Shown here: piece by piece, positions 1 to 7,198 of the stretch
Layout: every line of letters begins with the position of its first letter
Position numbering within the stretch: the first letter of the stretch is position 1
Assembly (NCBI GenBank): GCA_945886995.1
Contig: CAMCZJ010000109.1
Location: forward strand, 1-10,241
From: Asaia bogorensis
Lineage (GTDB): Bacteria; Pseudomonadota; Alphaproteobacteria; Acetobacterales; Acetobacteraceae
Direction of reading: 5' to 3'
Length of the DNA stretch: 10,241 nt
Position numbers and translations under genes: made by a program
Notes under the pieces: model-generated
The model's database searches: none
Seen by the model: the letters and a program-made list of their open reading frames with translations, nothing else
What the model was told of the DNA's origin: nothing

Positions 1-1254
1 CGGCAGCGCGCGCGCGGCTTTCCAATCCTCGGCCGCTTCGGCGCGCACGCCATTCTCGCGCAAAAGATTGCCAAGCCGTTCACGAGACCCGCGTGACCAG
101 GCCGCCAGTATGGGCCGGCGCTTGGCCTTGGCTTCGCCCTGCACCATGGCGGCATAGGCCGCGAAGACATTCTCCCCGGCGCTGCGGGCTTCGGCGAAAA
201 GCGGGCCGGGGCGCCCGCCGGCGGCAATGCCATCCGGCACCGCAAAGGGCGAAAAACGCAGCACGCGGCAATCGGCCAGCATCGCCACCCAGCCGGCTTC
301 ATCCAGATAAAGTGTCGAAGGCGGCGCGGGGCGATACGGCACATCGCCTTCCCCAATGCGGGAAGGCACGCGGCGGGCTTCGTAGTGATCCGTGATCATC
401 TCAAGCCGCGCCTTCAGCACTTCCTCAGCCTGGTGGTCGAAGCTGATTTCGGCACCCGGCATATAATCCAACAGGGGCACCATGTTTTCATGAAACAGGC
501 CCGCCCAATGTTCCATGCCGGGATAGCGCCGCCCGGCACTGATCGCGCCATAAAGCGGATCATCCGCCGCCGCCGCGCCGAATAATTCGCGGTAGCCGCT
601 GCGGAAGCGCGTGCGCGATGCCTCATCCAAAAACACCTCGCCCACTGGGCGAAGCGAAAGTGCGGGTACTACCTTGCCGCTGCGCTGCGATGCCGTATCG
701 AAGCGGCGCAGATCCTCGATCTCATCACCAAAAAAATCGAGGCGTATGGGTTCCGGCTCGCCCGCCGGGAAAAGATCAATAATGCCGCCGCGCACGGCAT
801 ATTCGCCATGTTCCATCACCGTGCCGGTGCGGTGATAGCCATTGGCTTCCAGAAATTCGGTCAGCTTTTCCGGCTGGATGCGACCGGATTTCGCCAGCGA
901 AAGTGTGGCGCCTTCAAACACCGCAGGCGGTGCCACTTTCTGCACCAGCGCATTCACGGTGGTGAGCAATACGCGCGGGCGTTTGCCCGCTTCCAACAAC
1001 CGCGTCAGGGTCGCCACACGTTCGGCGATGATTTCGGGATTGGGCGATACGCGATCATAGGGCAGGCAATCCCATGCCGGGAGGCGCAGTACCTCAATCT
1101 CCGGCGCGAAGAAGCCCAAAGCCTCTGCCATGCGGGCCATGCGCGCATCATCGCGGCAGACATGGGCGATGGGGGCATCAATCTCCGCCCGACGACGCGC
1201 CACCAGCAGGGCATCGAAACCCTCAGGCGCGCCATGAATGGTGATGGGCTTCAT
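1..1254 (-). CDS. mfd: Transcription-repair coupling factor Mfd, N-terminal part (3' end outside window)
   Basis: Mfd is a cytoplasmic ATP-dependent DNA translocase that removes RNA polymerase stalled at lesions and recruits UvrA for nucleotide excision repair. The reading frame is open from the ATG at 1254 to the window edge, giving 418 codons of a protein usually about 1150 residues long. This part covers the UvrB-like N-terminal module. Visible landmarks are the LPAWDCLPYDRVSPNP stretch (residues 58-73), HGEYAVRGGIIDLFP (149-163) and RLDFF (171-175). The last two match the UvrA-binding surface of Mfd, including the arginines and phenylalanine known to matter in the E. coli protein. The RNA-polymerase-binding domain and the helicase motifs lie beyond the edge. 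The start is fixed by an ATGA overlap with the sdhE stop codon, so the two genes are probably translationally coupled. No frameshift was found. The family call is firm. Confidence 0.96.
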   Translation of the reverse strand, partial: MKPITIHGAPEGFDALLVARRRAEIDAPIAHVCRDDARMARMAEALGFFAPEIEVLRLPAWDCLPYDRVSPNPEIIAERVATLTRLLEAGKRPRVLLTTVNALVQKVAPPAVFEGATLSLAKSGRIQPEKLTEFLEANGYHRTGTVMEHGEYAVRGGIIDLFPAGEPEPIRLDFFGDEIEDLRRFDTASQRSGKVVPALSLRPVGEVFLDEASRTRFRSGYRELFGAAAADDPLYGAISAGRRYPGMEHWAGLFHENMVPLLDYMPGAEISFDHQAEEVLKARLEMITDHYEARRVPSRIGEGDVPYRPAPPSTLYLDEAGWVAMLADCRVLRFSPFAVPDGIAAGGRPGPLFAEARSAGENVFAAYAAMVQGEAKAKRRPILAAWSRGSRERLGNLLRENGVRAEAAEDWKAARALP

Positions 1255-1523
1255 CGCCCACCGCCGGCTTCGGCCATGATCCGGCGCAACAGCGGGTGGT
1301 CATGTTCGGGCGGAATCGGGCGCCGGCCGGAAAGCCAATCGGCCAAATCCACATCCCAGAGTTCCAGGATTTCCTCCAAGGCCGTCACATCGGCATCCGA
1401 AAGGCTGCCGATATGGCGCGCGACAAAGCCGCCGATCAGGATATCGGTTTCCTTGGTGCCGCGGTGCTGGGCGCGAAAAACAAGCCGGCGACGCCGGGCG
1501 TCAAGTTCTGTTGGGTCTGACAT
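1251..1523 (-). CDS. sdhE: FAD assembly factor SdhE (succinate dehydrogenase assembly factor 2, DUF339/YgfY family)
   Basis: This 90-residue protein belongs to the SdhE/Sdh5/YgfY family, small cytoplasmic helical proteins that promote covalent attachment of FAD to the SdhA flavoprotein of succinate dehydrogenase (complex II). The diagnostic RGxxE motif is present as RGTKE (residues 21-25), after an arginine-rich first helix (RRRRLVFRAQHRG). The C-terminal part has the acidic helix LEEILELWDVDLADWL and the IPPEHDHPLLRRI segment typical of the family. The length is normal (about 85-100). The start is ATG at 1523, only 37 bp from the divergent recG start, with a weak ribosome-binding site. The 3' end overlaps the mfd start by 4 nt. 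Its place between recG and mfd is a common alphaproteobacterial layout, with no obvious functional link between complex II assembly and DNA repair. Confidence 0.95.
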   Translation of the reverse strand: MSDPTELDARRRRLVFRAQHRGTKETDILIGGFVARHIGSLSDADVTALEEILELWDVDLADWLSGRRPIPPEHDHPLLRRIMAEAGGGR

Positions 1524-1560
1524 ATCGCTCTAGTCTCAAGGCGCTGGCATATAGAGGCGG
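1524..1560. promoter_or_regulatory. Divergent sdhE-mfd / recG intergenic region (37 bp)
   Basis: This is the only non-coding space between the two divergent transcription units, so at least parts of both promoters must lie here or inside the opposing coding sequence. It contains an AT-rich CATATAG (1549-1555) that could serve as a -10 element on either strand, but I find no convincing -35 at the right distance. A GAGG at 1554-1557 lies three bases before the recG ATG and is a plausible though tight ribosome-binding site. The promoter assignment is inferred from geometry, not from a consensus match. Confidence 0.4.
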
Positions 1561-3678
1561 ATGGGAATCCTGTCAGCCCGCCCCGAACCGACCAACACCG
1601 CCGAGGACCCCCTCGCGCGGCTATTGGCGCCGATTGAAAGTCTGCCCGGGCTGCGCAAGGCAGAATTGCTGGCGCGCGCGGCGGGTGGGGGGCGGGTGCT
1701 GGATTTGCTGCTGCATCTGCCTGAACGCGTGCAGCATCGCCCAGTTTTGCGCGGGCTGGCCGGGGCAACAGAAGGCCAGGAAGTAACCCTTGAACTCCGC
1801 ATCACCGGCGCCCCGGCGCGCGGCGGGCGCGGGCCCTGGACGGTCCCGGCGGTCTGCGGCGCTGATCCGGTGGCGCTGATTTCCTTCTCTCGCGCTACTT
1901 GGGCGGGCACGGCGCTGGCGCGCGCCTTCCCCCAAGGTGCGGAACGGCGCGTGGCCGGGCGGCTCAAACCCTATCAGCGCGCCTGGCAATTGGAATTGGA
2001 TGCGGACCCGCTGGTGGAACCGCCGCTCAATATCCCGCTTTGGCAGCCCATGTGGCCGCTGACCGCCGGGCTTTCCTGGCGGAACATGGCCGATGCGTTG
2101 GATGGGGCGCTGAAATCCCTGCCTGATCTGCCGGAATGGGTGGATGGCCCGCTGCTGAAGCGCGAAGCCTGGCCCGGCTTTGCCGAGGCTTTACGCGCCC
2201 TGCACGCCCCCGAAGCGCAAAGCGCCGAGGCGCCTCGCCGCCGGCTTGGCTATGATGAATTGCTGGCGGGGCAGATCGCCCTTGGTCTGGTGCGGCGCCG
2301 GTCGCGCGAAAGGCCGGGCCGGGCACTGATGGGCGATGAAAGCCTGCGCGGCCCCGCATTGGCCGCCTTTGGCCATGCGCCAACGCCATCGCAGCTTCAA
2401 GCCATTGCCGATATTGATGCTGATCTGGCGGCACCCAGGCGGATGCTGCGCCTGCTGCAAGGCGATGTCGGCGCCGGCAAAACCCTGGTGGCGCTGATGG
2501 CCATGCTGCGCGCGGTGGAAGCCGGCGCCCAGGCTGCCTTGATGGCGCCCACTGAATTGCTCGCCCGGCAGCATCTGCGGAGTTTTGAACGGCTTTGCGG
2601 TGCCGCCGGGGTGCCGGTGGCGCTGCTGGCCGGCAGTGTGAAGGGCAAGGAAAGGCGCCGCGTATTGCAAGGGTTGGCGGATGGAACACTCCCCATCGTG
2701 GTCGGCACCCATGCGCTGTTTCAGGAAGGGGTGGCCTTCAAGGATCTGGGCCTTGCCGTGGTGGATGAACAGCACCGCTTTGGCGTGGCGCAGCGCCTAT
2801 TGCTGGCGGAAAAGGGCCAGGCCGCGGATATGCTGGTCATGACCGCAACGCCCATTCCGCGCACGTTGCTACTTACGCAGTGGGGCGAAATGGCCGTCAG
2901 CCGCATGGCGGGCAAGCCTGCCGGGCGCCAGCCCATCGCAACCCGCATCTTGAGCCAGGAACGCCTGCCAGAGATTGTCGCTCGGCTGCATGAAGCGGTG
3001 GCGCGCGGCGCCCGCGCTTATTGGGTGGTGCGCGCCATCACTGGCAGCGAAAAGGATGACAGTGTCGCCGCCGAGGACCGCTTTGCCGAGCTTTCCGGCC
3101 ATTTCCCGGGCCGGGTTGGCCTTGCCCATGGCATGCAGGATGTCGCAGTGCGTGAAGCAGCCTTGGGCGATTTCGCCGCCGGGCGGACCAATATCCTGGT
3201 CGCCACCACCGTTATTGAAGTGGGCGTGGATGTGCCGGAAGCGACCATCATGCTGATCGAACAGGCGGAACGCTTTGGCCTTGCCGCGCTGCATCAGCTA
3301 CGCGGTCGCGTCGGGCGGGGGCGGGAGGCATCATCATGCCTTTTGGTGCATTCCCCGGGGCTCAGTGATGGCGAAAGGCGGCGCCTGCTGGTGCTGCGCG
3401 ATACCGAAGATGGCTTCGTGATCGCCGAGGAGGATTTGAAATCCCGTGGTGGCGGCGATGCTTTGGGTGCGCGCCAGGCCGGGCTGCCCGGCGCCCGGCT
3501 GTTTGATGCACGGGAAGACCCGGATCAATTCGCACGCTACGTCCAGATTGCGCATCGCGATGCGGAAGCGCTGCTGACGCGCGATGCCGCGCTTGCTTCC
3601 CCGCGCGGGCAGGCAGCGCGGCTGTTGCTCAGGCTTTTCGGCCATGATCTTTCCATGGCGCCGCTGGATGCCGGGTAG
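1561..3678 (+). CDS. recG: ATP-dependent DNA helicase RecG
   Basis: RecG is a monomeric superfamily 2 double-strand DNA translocase that regresses stalled replication forks and remodels branched recombination intermediates. The 705 residues match the usual length (about 690-700). In order: an N-terminal helical region and OB-fold wedge domain (roughly 25-155, ending near YQRAWQLELD), then the helicase core with Walker A GDVGAGKT (301-308), the DEQH box followed by RFG (402-408), motif III TATPIPRT (428-435) and motif VI QLRGRVGRG (579-587). The C-terminal TRG region follows as LKSRGGGDALGARQAG, the motif shared with Mfd that couples ATP hydrolysis to translocation. All key ATPase residues are intact. 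The start is the ATG at 1561, the first one leading into the conserved PLARLLAPIESLPGL segment. The gene diverges from sdhE-mfd and stands alone, being 101 bp upstream of the ABC operon. Confidence 0.98.
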   Translation: MGILSARPEPTNTAEDPLARLLAPIESLPGLRKAELLARAAGGGRVLDLLLHLPERVQHRPVLRGLAGATEGQEVTLELRITGAPARGGRGPWTVPAVCGADPVALISFSRATWAGTALARAFPQGAERRVAGRLKPYQRAWQLELDADPLVEPPLNIPLWQPMWPLTAGLSWRNMADALDGALKSLPDLPEWVDGPLLKREAWPGFAEALRALHAPEAQSAEAPRRRLGYDELLAGQIALGLVRRRSRERPGRALMGDESLRGPALAAFGHAPTPSQLQAIADIDADLAAPRRMLRLLQGDVGAGKTLVALMAMLRAVEAGAQAALMAPTELLARQHLRSFERLCGAAGVPVALLAGSVKGKERRRVLQGLADGTLPIVVGTHALFQEGVAFKDLGLAVVDEQHRFGVAQRLLLAEKGQAADMLVMTATPIPRTLLLTQWGEMAVSRMAGKPAGRQPIATRILSQERLPEIVARLHEAVARGARAYWVVRAITGSEKDDSVAAEDRFAELSGHFPGRVGLAHGMQDVAVREAALGDFAAGRTNILVATTVIEVGVDVPEATIMLIEQAERFGLAALHQLRGRVGRGREASSCLLVHSPGLSDGERRRLLVLRDTEDGFVIAEEDLKSRGGGDALGARQAGLPGARLFDAREDPDQFARYVQIAHRDAEALLTRDAALASPRGQAARLLLRLFGHDLSMAPLDAG

Positions 3679-3779
3679 GGCGGGCTCTCGGGGGCTTGCA
3701 AGCCAGCGCCGGAAGGGTCAAATCGCGGCGCGCAAACTCAAGAAATAATGGTTTGAGGCAGGATAATGGGAGATAGGCT
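3679..3779. other. Intergenic region between recG and the ABC transporter operon
   Basis: This 101-bp spacer should hold the end of the recG transcript and the promoter of the following operon. Its first third has a perfect 12-nt palindrome GGCTTGCAAGCC (3693-3704), which is too short and lacks a following T-run, so I do not call it an intrinsic terminator. The downstream half is notably more AT-rich than the surrounding DNA (around 3739-3767, with AAATAATGG and GGATAATGG), as expected near a promoter. No -35/-10 pair with good spacing could be assigned. Confidence 0.5.
3768..3772 (+). promoter_or_regulatory. Ribosome-binding site supporting the TTG start of the ABC ATPase
   Basis: GGGAG lies seven bases before the TTG at 3780. 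The nearby ATG at 3766 is in another frame, and no ATG or GTG in the ATPase frame fits the family's N-terminus better, so this site decides the rare TTG start. Confidence 0.6.
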
Positions 3780-4508
3780 TTGGCCGCGCTGATCGAAATC
3801 GAGCGCCTGACCAAGCGCTTTGGCGCCTTCACCGCTGTTGATGATGTATCGTTTACGGTGAAGCGCGGGGAGGTTGTGGGCTTCCTCGGCCCCAATGGCG
3901 CCGGCAAATCCACCACCATGAAAATGCTGGCGGGCTTCGTCACACCCTCCGCCGGCACGGCCCGCATTTGCGGCCAGGATGTCATTGAAGCGCCCGTCGC
4001 GGCCAAGCGTGCGCTTGGCTATCTGCCCGAAGGCGCACCCACCTATCCGGAAATGACCGTCACTGGTTTTTTGCATTTTATCGCGCGTATTCGCGGTTTT
4101 GGCGGTGCCGAGGCCAATGAACGCATGGCCCGCGCCATGGCGATGACGCAGTTGGAAGGTGTGCGCCTGCAACCGATTGAGACACTCTCCAAAGGTTTCA
4201 AGCGCCGCGTAGGCTTGGCGCAAGCGCTGCTGCATGACCCGCCCGTTCTGGTGCTGGATGAACCGACCGATGGGCTTGATCCAAACCAGAAGCATGAGGT
4301 GCGGGAATTGATCCGCCGCATGGCGCCCGAAAAGGCCATCGTGATTTCAACGCATATCCTGGAAGAAGTGGATGCGGTCTGCACCCGCGCCATCATCATC
4401 GCGCGCGGCAAGGTGCTGGCCGATGCCACGCCGAAACAGCTTGAAGCGCCCGGCAAAACGCTTGAGCAAGTCTTCCGCGATTTGACCCTGAAGCAGGAGG
4501 CCGCCTGA
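3780..4508 (+). CDS. ABC transporter ATP-binding protein, GldA-like (ABC-2 type)
   Basis: This 242-residue cytoplasmic ATPase should power the permease encoded next to it. Visible motifs are Walker A GPNGAGKST (37-45), a GYLPE Q-loop region (80-84) with glutamate where many ABC proteins have glutamine, a signature LSKGF (136-140) instead of LSGGQ, Walker B LVLDEPTDGLDP (157-168, D160 and the catalytic E161), and the H-loop histidine in STHILEE (H192). The LSKGF and GYLPE variants are usual in the GldA/CcmA-like branch of ABC-2 ATPases and do not suggest loss of activity. The start is TTG at 3780, supported by GGGAG seven bases upstream. The stop overlaps the permease ATG by one base (TGATG). 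The genes that follow place it with the GldA/GldF/GldG-type cassettes. The substrate is unknown, and export or lipid/polysaccharide handling is only a guess from the class. Confidence 0.93.
   Translation: MAALIEIERLTKRFGAFTAVDDVSFTVKRGEVVGFLGPNGAGKSTTMKMLAGFVTPSAGTARICGQDVIEAPVAAKRALGYLPEGAPTYPEMTVTGFLHFIARIRGFGGAEANERMARAMAMTQLEGVRLQPIETLSKGFKRRVGLAQALLHDPPVLVLDEPTDGLDPNQKHEVRELIRRMAPEKAIVISTHILEEVDAVCTRAIIIARGKVLADATPKQLEAPGKTLEQVFRDLTLKQEAA
4495..4500 (+). promoter_or_regulatory. Strong Shine-Dalgarno for the ABC permease
   Basis: A perfect AGGAGG sits seven bases before the permease ATG, inside the end of the ATPase gene. Together with the TGATG stop/start overlap this indicates coupled but independently strong initiation, the best ribosome-binding site in the window. 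Confidence 0.7.
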
Positions 4509-5239
4509 TGCGCGCTGCCCTGCTGGTCGCCCGCCGCGAATTGGCCGGCTATTTCGCGACCCCCGTCGCTTACGTCTTCATCGTGATTTTCCTGATGATG
4601 GCGGGTGCCATGACCTTCAGCCTGGGCGGCTTCTTCAATCGCGGCCAGGCTGATCTTGGCCCCTTCTTCGGCTTCGTCCCTTGGCTGTTCCTGTTTCTGG
4701 TGCCTGCGCTGACAATGCGGCTTTGGGCGGAAGAACGCCGGCTTGGCACGATTGAATTGCTGCTGACTTTGCCAATGGCACAATGGCAGGCAGTGCTTGG
4801 CAAATTCCTCGCCGCTTGGGCCTTTTGCGCCATCGCGCTGGCGCTGACCTTCCCGCTGGTGATGACCGTGAATTTTCTGGGCCGGCCCGATAATGGCGTG
4901 ATCGCTGCGGGCTATGGCGCCTGCCTGCTGATGGCGGGCGCTTACCTTGCAATTGGTTCCGCCATGTCGGCCATGACCAAGAACCAGGTGATCGCCTTTG
5001 TGCTGGCCGTCGCCGTTTGTTTCCTGTTCGCTGTCGCCGGCAGCGCCTTGGTGACGGATTTCCTGAGCCAGCGCATGCCGGTATTGGCGGAGGTCGCGCG
5101 CGCGCTATCGCTCACGGAACGCTTCAATGGCCTCACGCGCGGTGTGATTGCGCTGCGTGATATGGTGTTTTTTGCGTCCTTCATCGGGTTCTGGCTTTTC
5201 GTGAATGCGGTGGTGCTTGACCACCGGAAGGCTGACTAG
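4508..5239 (+). CDS. ABC-2 type permease, GldF-like
   Basis: This 243-residue inner-membrane protein is the transmembrane subunit for the preceding ATPase. Six hydrophobic segments are visible, at about residues 19-41, 55-73, 102-122, 132-155, 159-181 and 217-236. Between the second and third lies the hallmark AEERRLGTIELLLTLP (74-89), the amphipathic loop typical of ABC-2 permeases of the GldF/NosY kind. The N-terminus (RRELAGYFATPVAYVF) is also characteristic. The length is normal for the family. The start is ATG at 4508, directly coupled to the ATPase stop and preceded by AGGAGG. The next gene starts three bases after its stop. One permease gene is present, so the working transporter is probably a homodimer, unless the membrane segments of the GldG-like protein take part. 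The substrate cannot be told from the sequence. Confidence 0.92.
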   Translation: MRAALLVARRELAGYFATPVAYVFIVIFLMMAGAMTFSLGGFFNRGQADLGPFFGFVPWLFLFLVPALTMRLWAEERRLGTIELLLTLPMAQWQAVLGKFLAAWAFCAIALALTFPLVMTVNFLGRPDNGVIAAGYGACLLMAGAYLAIGSAMSAMTKNQVIAFVLAVAVCFLFAVAGSALVTDFLSQRMPVLAEVARALSLTERFNGLTRGVIALRDMVFFASFIGFWLFVNAVVLDHRKAD

Positions 5240-5242
5240 ACC

Positions 5243-7183
5243 ATGGCTGATCAAATGAAGGCAAAGCCCGGCACGCGGCGCATCTGGTCCTCGGCGCTTG
5301 GCGTGGTGGCGGCGCTGGCACTTGCCATCGGCGTCAATATGCTGGTGGAGCGTTTCGCGCCGCGCGCGCGGCTCGATCTCACAGCGCAAAAACTCTACAC
5401 GCTGTCGGATGGCACGCGCAGCGTGCTCTCTGGCCTGCAAGACCCGGTGACGCTGCGGCTTTTTTATTCGCGGAAGCTTGGCACTGCTGTCCCGGCCTTT
5501 GGGGCCTATGCGGAACGCGTGCGCGCGATGCTGGATGAATATGCTGCGGTCTCGGGCGGCAAGCTCAGGCTTGAAGTGCTGGACCCGGAGCCCTTCAGCG
5601 AAACCGAAGACCGGGCACTCGCTTTTGGCCTGCAAGGCGTACCGGTGGATCAATCCGGTGAGCAGGTTTATTTTGGCATGGTCGGCGCGAATTTGCTGGA
5701 TGATGAACGCAACATCCCCTTCTTCCAGCCGGACCGCGAACGCTTCTTGGAATTTGATCTGACGCGGCTGGTCTATGAATTGTCGAACCCGCGCCGCCCG
5801 GTGATTGGCGTGATGTCGCCCTTGCCTTTGAATGGCGACCCGCGTGCGATGATGATGCGCCAGGCCGCCATGGGCCAGCCTTTCGCGGTGATGAATAGCC
5901 TCAGACAATTCTTCACTTTGCGCGATGTGGCCCTGGATGCGCAGGTGATTGAAAACGATATCCAGGTGATGATTCTGGCGCATCCACAAGGGCTTTCGGA
6001 TGCCGCGCAATATGCCGTGGATCAATTCGTGCTGCGTGGCGGCAAGCTTATCCTGCTGATTGACCCGCATTCCGAAGGCCAGGCATCTCGCCCCGGCCCC
6101 GGAGGTCGCCCGCCGGCCAATACGGCATCAAGCCTGGAACGCCTGACCAATGCCTGGGGCATTGAAGCGCCCACCGATAGAGTGGTGCTGGATTTGCGCG
6201 GCGCCTGGCGCGTGCGCGCCAATCCGCAGGACCGGGTGCAGGCGGTGGATTACGTTGCCTGGTTCAATGCGCAGGGCGATTCCATCGCGCAGGGGGAAGT
6301 GGCGACCGCGCAGCTTAACCAGGTGACTTTTGCCTCGGCTGGTTTCCTGCGGCGGAAGGATGGTGCGCGGGTGGAATTCACGCCGCTCATCACCTCAAGC
6401 CCGCGCAGCATGGAAGCGGATGCGGCGAAGGTCCGCGACAACCCGAACCCCACGCAATTGCTGGCGGATTTCCGACCCGATGGGCAAACCCGCGTGCTGG
6501 CAGCACGGCTGCGCGGCGAAGTCAGCACTGCCTTCCCGGATGGCCCGCCACCGCCGCCGCAAGGCGCAGAACGCCCTGCGGATTTCCCGGCGCATCGCAC
6601 GCGGAGTGAAGGGGCCGCCAATATCATCGTCATACATGATGCGGATGTGCTGGAAGATCGCTTCTGGGTGCGCGTGCAGGATTTCTTTGGCCAGCAGGTG
6701 GCGACACCTTTCAGCGACAATGGCGCACTGATTGCGAATCTGGTGGATACCATGGCCGGCGGTGATGCACTGATCTCGCTCCGCTCACGCGGTGAATCGC
6801 TCCGCCCGTTTGAGGTGGTGGATGATATTCGCCGTGATGCGGAAGCGCGTTTTCGCCAGACGGAACGGGAACTGACTCAGCGCCTGGAAGCGACCGAAAA
6901 GCGCTTGCGCGAATTGCGCCAAGGCCCGCAGGGCGGTGAACGCGGCCAGACCAATGCCGTGATCAGCGCCGAACAGCGCGCCGAAATTGATGCGGCGCGG
7001 GAGGAGATTCTCCGCACTCGTCAGCAATTGCGTGCGGTGCAGCTTGACCTCAGGCGCGATATTGAAGGGCTTGAGACGCGGCTCCGCATCCTCAACATCG
7101 CCGCCGTGCCGGTGCTGCTGACAATCCTGGCGCTGGTGATGGGTGTTCTGCGTACGCGCCGCCGCGCCGCGGCGCGGCACTGA
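5243..7183 (+). CDS. GldG-family ABC transporter auxiliary protein (ABC_transp_aux, COG3225-like)
   Basis: This 646-residue membrane-anchored protein is related to GldG, the auxiliary component of gliding-type ABC transporters. An N-terminal membrane helix (about 14-34) is followed by the family-typical RLDLTAQKLYTLSDGT (43-58). A large, probably periplasmic region contains the LQGVPVDQSGEQVYFGMV segment and VIGVMSPLPLNG. The C-terminal half has a short proline-rich stretch (about 434-438), then HDADVLEDRFW, a conserved SDNGALIANLVD and ISLRSRG. A strongly charged, arginine- and glutamate-rich stretch (about 527-613) should form a coiled coil. A last membrane helix (about 616-636) ends in a basic tail (RTRRRAAARH). 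The protein is thus held at both ends with the bulk outside the cytoplasm. It starts three bases after the permease stop. Its molecular role is not established. A docking or substrate-handling partner of the permease is a reasonable inference. Confidence 0.9.
   Translation: MADQMKAKPGTRRIWSSALGVVAALALAIGVNMLVERFAPRARLDLTAQKLYTLSDGTRSVLSGLQDPVTLRLFYSRKLGTAVPAFGAYAERVRAMLDEYAAVSGGKLRLEVLDPEPFSETEDRALAFGLQGVPVDQSGEQVYFGMVGANLLDDERNIPFFQPDRERFLEFDLTRLVYELSNPRRPVIGVMSPLPLNGDPRAMMMRQAAMGQPFAVMNSLRQFFTLRDVALDAQVIENDIQVMILAHPQGLSDAAQYAVDQFVLRGGKLILLIDPHSEGQASRPGPGGRPPANTASSLERLTNAWGIEAPTDRVVLDLRGAWRVRANPQDRVQAVDYVAWFNAQGDSIAQGEVATAQLNQVTFASAGFLRRKDGARVEFTPLITSSPRSMEADAAKVRDNPNPTQLLADFRPDGQTRVLAARLRGEVSTAFPDGPPPPPQGAERPADFPAHRTRSEGAANIIVIHDADVLEDRFWVRVQDFFGQQVATPFSDNGALIANLVDTMAGGDALISLRSRGESLRPFEVVDDIRRDAEARFRQTERELTQRLEATEKRLRELRQGPQGGERGQTNAVISAEQRAEIDAAREEILRTRQQLRAVQLDLRRDIEGLETRLRILNIAAVPVLLTILALVMGVLRTRRRAAARH
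7161..7178. repeat. Perfect 18-nt GC-only palindrome at the 3' end of the GldG-like gene
   Basis: The sequence GCCGCGCCGCGGCGCGGC is its own reverse complement and can fold as a seven-bp stem with a four-base loop. It ends two bases before the stop codon TGA and encodes part of the basic C-terminal tail (RRAAAR). It is followed by AAAAAAGG rather than a T-run, so it is not an intrinsic terminator on the plus strand. It may arise by chance from alanine/arginine codons in GC-rich DNA, or may stabilise or partly separate the mRNA segments on either side. Confidence 0.6.
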
Positions 7184-7186
7184 AAA

Positions 7187-7192
7187 AAGGGA
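7187..7192 (+). promoter_or_regulatory. Ribosome-binding site of the DUF4340 gene
   Basis: AAGGGA six bases before the ATG at 7199 is a good Shine-Dalgarno, placed in the 15-base gap after the GldG-like gene and supporting this start. Confidence 0.6.
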
Positions 7193-7198
7193 ACAGAC

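Noticed and set aside
80..271. Minus-strand open frame ending with a stop near 80, which at first looked like a frameshift in mfd
   Set aside because: Careful reading of the mfd frame passes through this region without a stop to base 1. The apparent stop belongs to another frame.
808..1533. Plus-strand open frame of 241 codons opposite mfd and sdhE
   Set aside because: It is a shadow of clearly identified genes on the other strand, with low-complexity composition and no domain.
3693..3704. Palindrome GGCTTGCAAGCC after recG as an intrinsic terminator
   Set aside because: The stem is at most four pairs with a normal loop and no T-run follows.
3766..3768. ATG at 3766 as an alternative start for the ABC ATPase
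   Set aside because: It is out of frame with the ATPase (14 bases from the TTG) and its own frame leads to no conserved sequence.
4744..4762. TGGCAC followed by TTGCT, resembling a sigma-54 promoter
   Set aside because: The two elements are seven bases apart rather than the required five, and the site lies inside the permease gene.
5105..6070. Long antisense open frame (321 codons) opposite the permease end and the GldG-like gene
   Set aside because: It lies entirely opposite two well-supported genes, is rich in histidine and arginine as expected from the antisense of GC-rich codons, and shows no recognisable motif.
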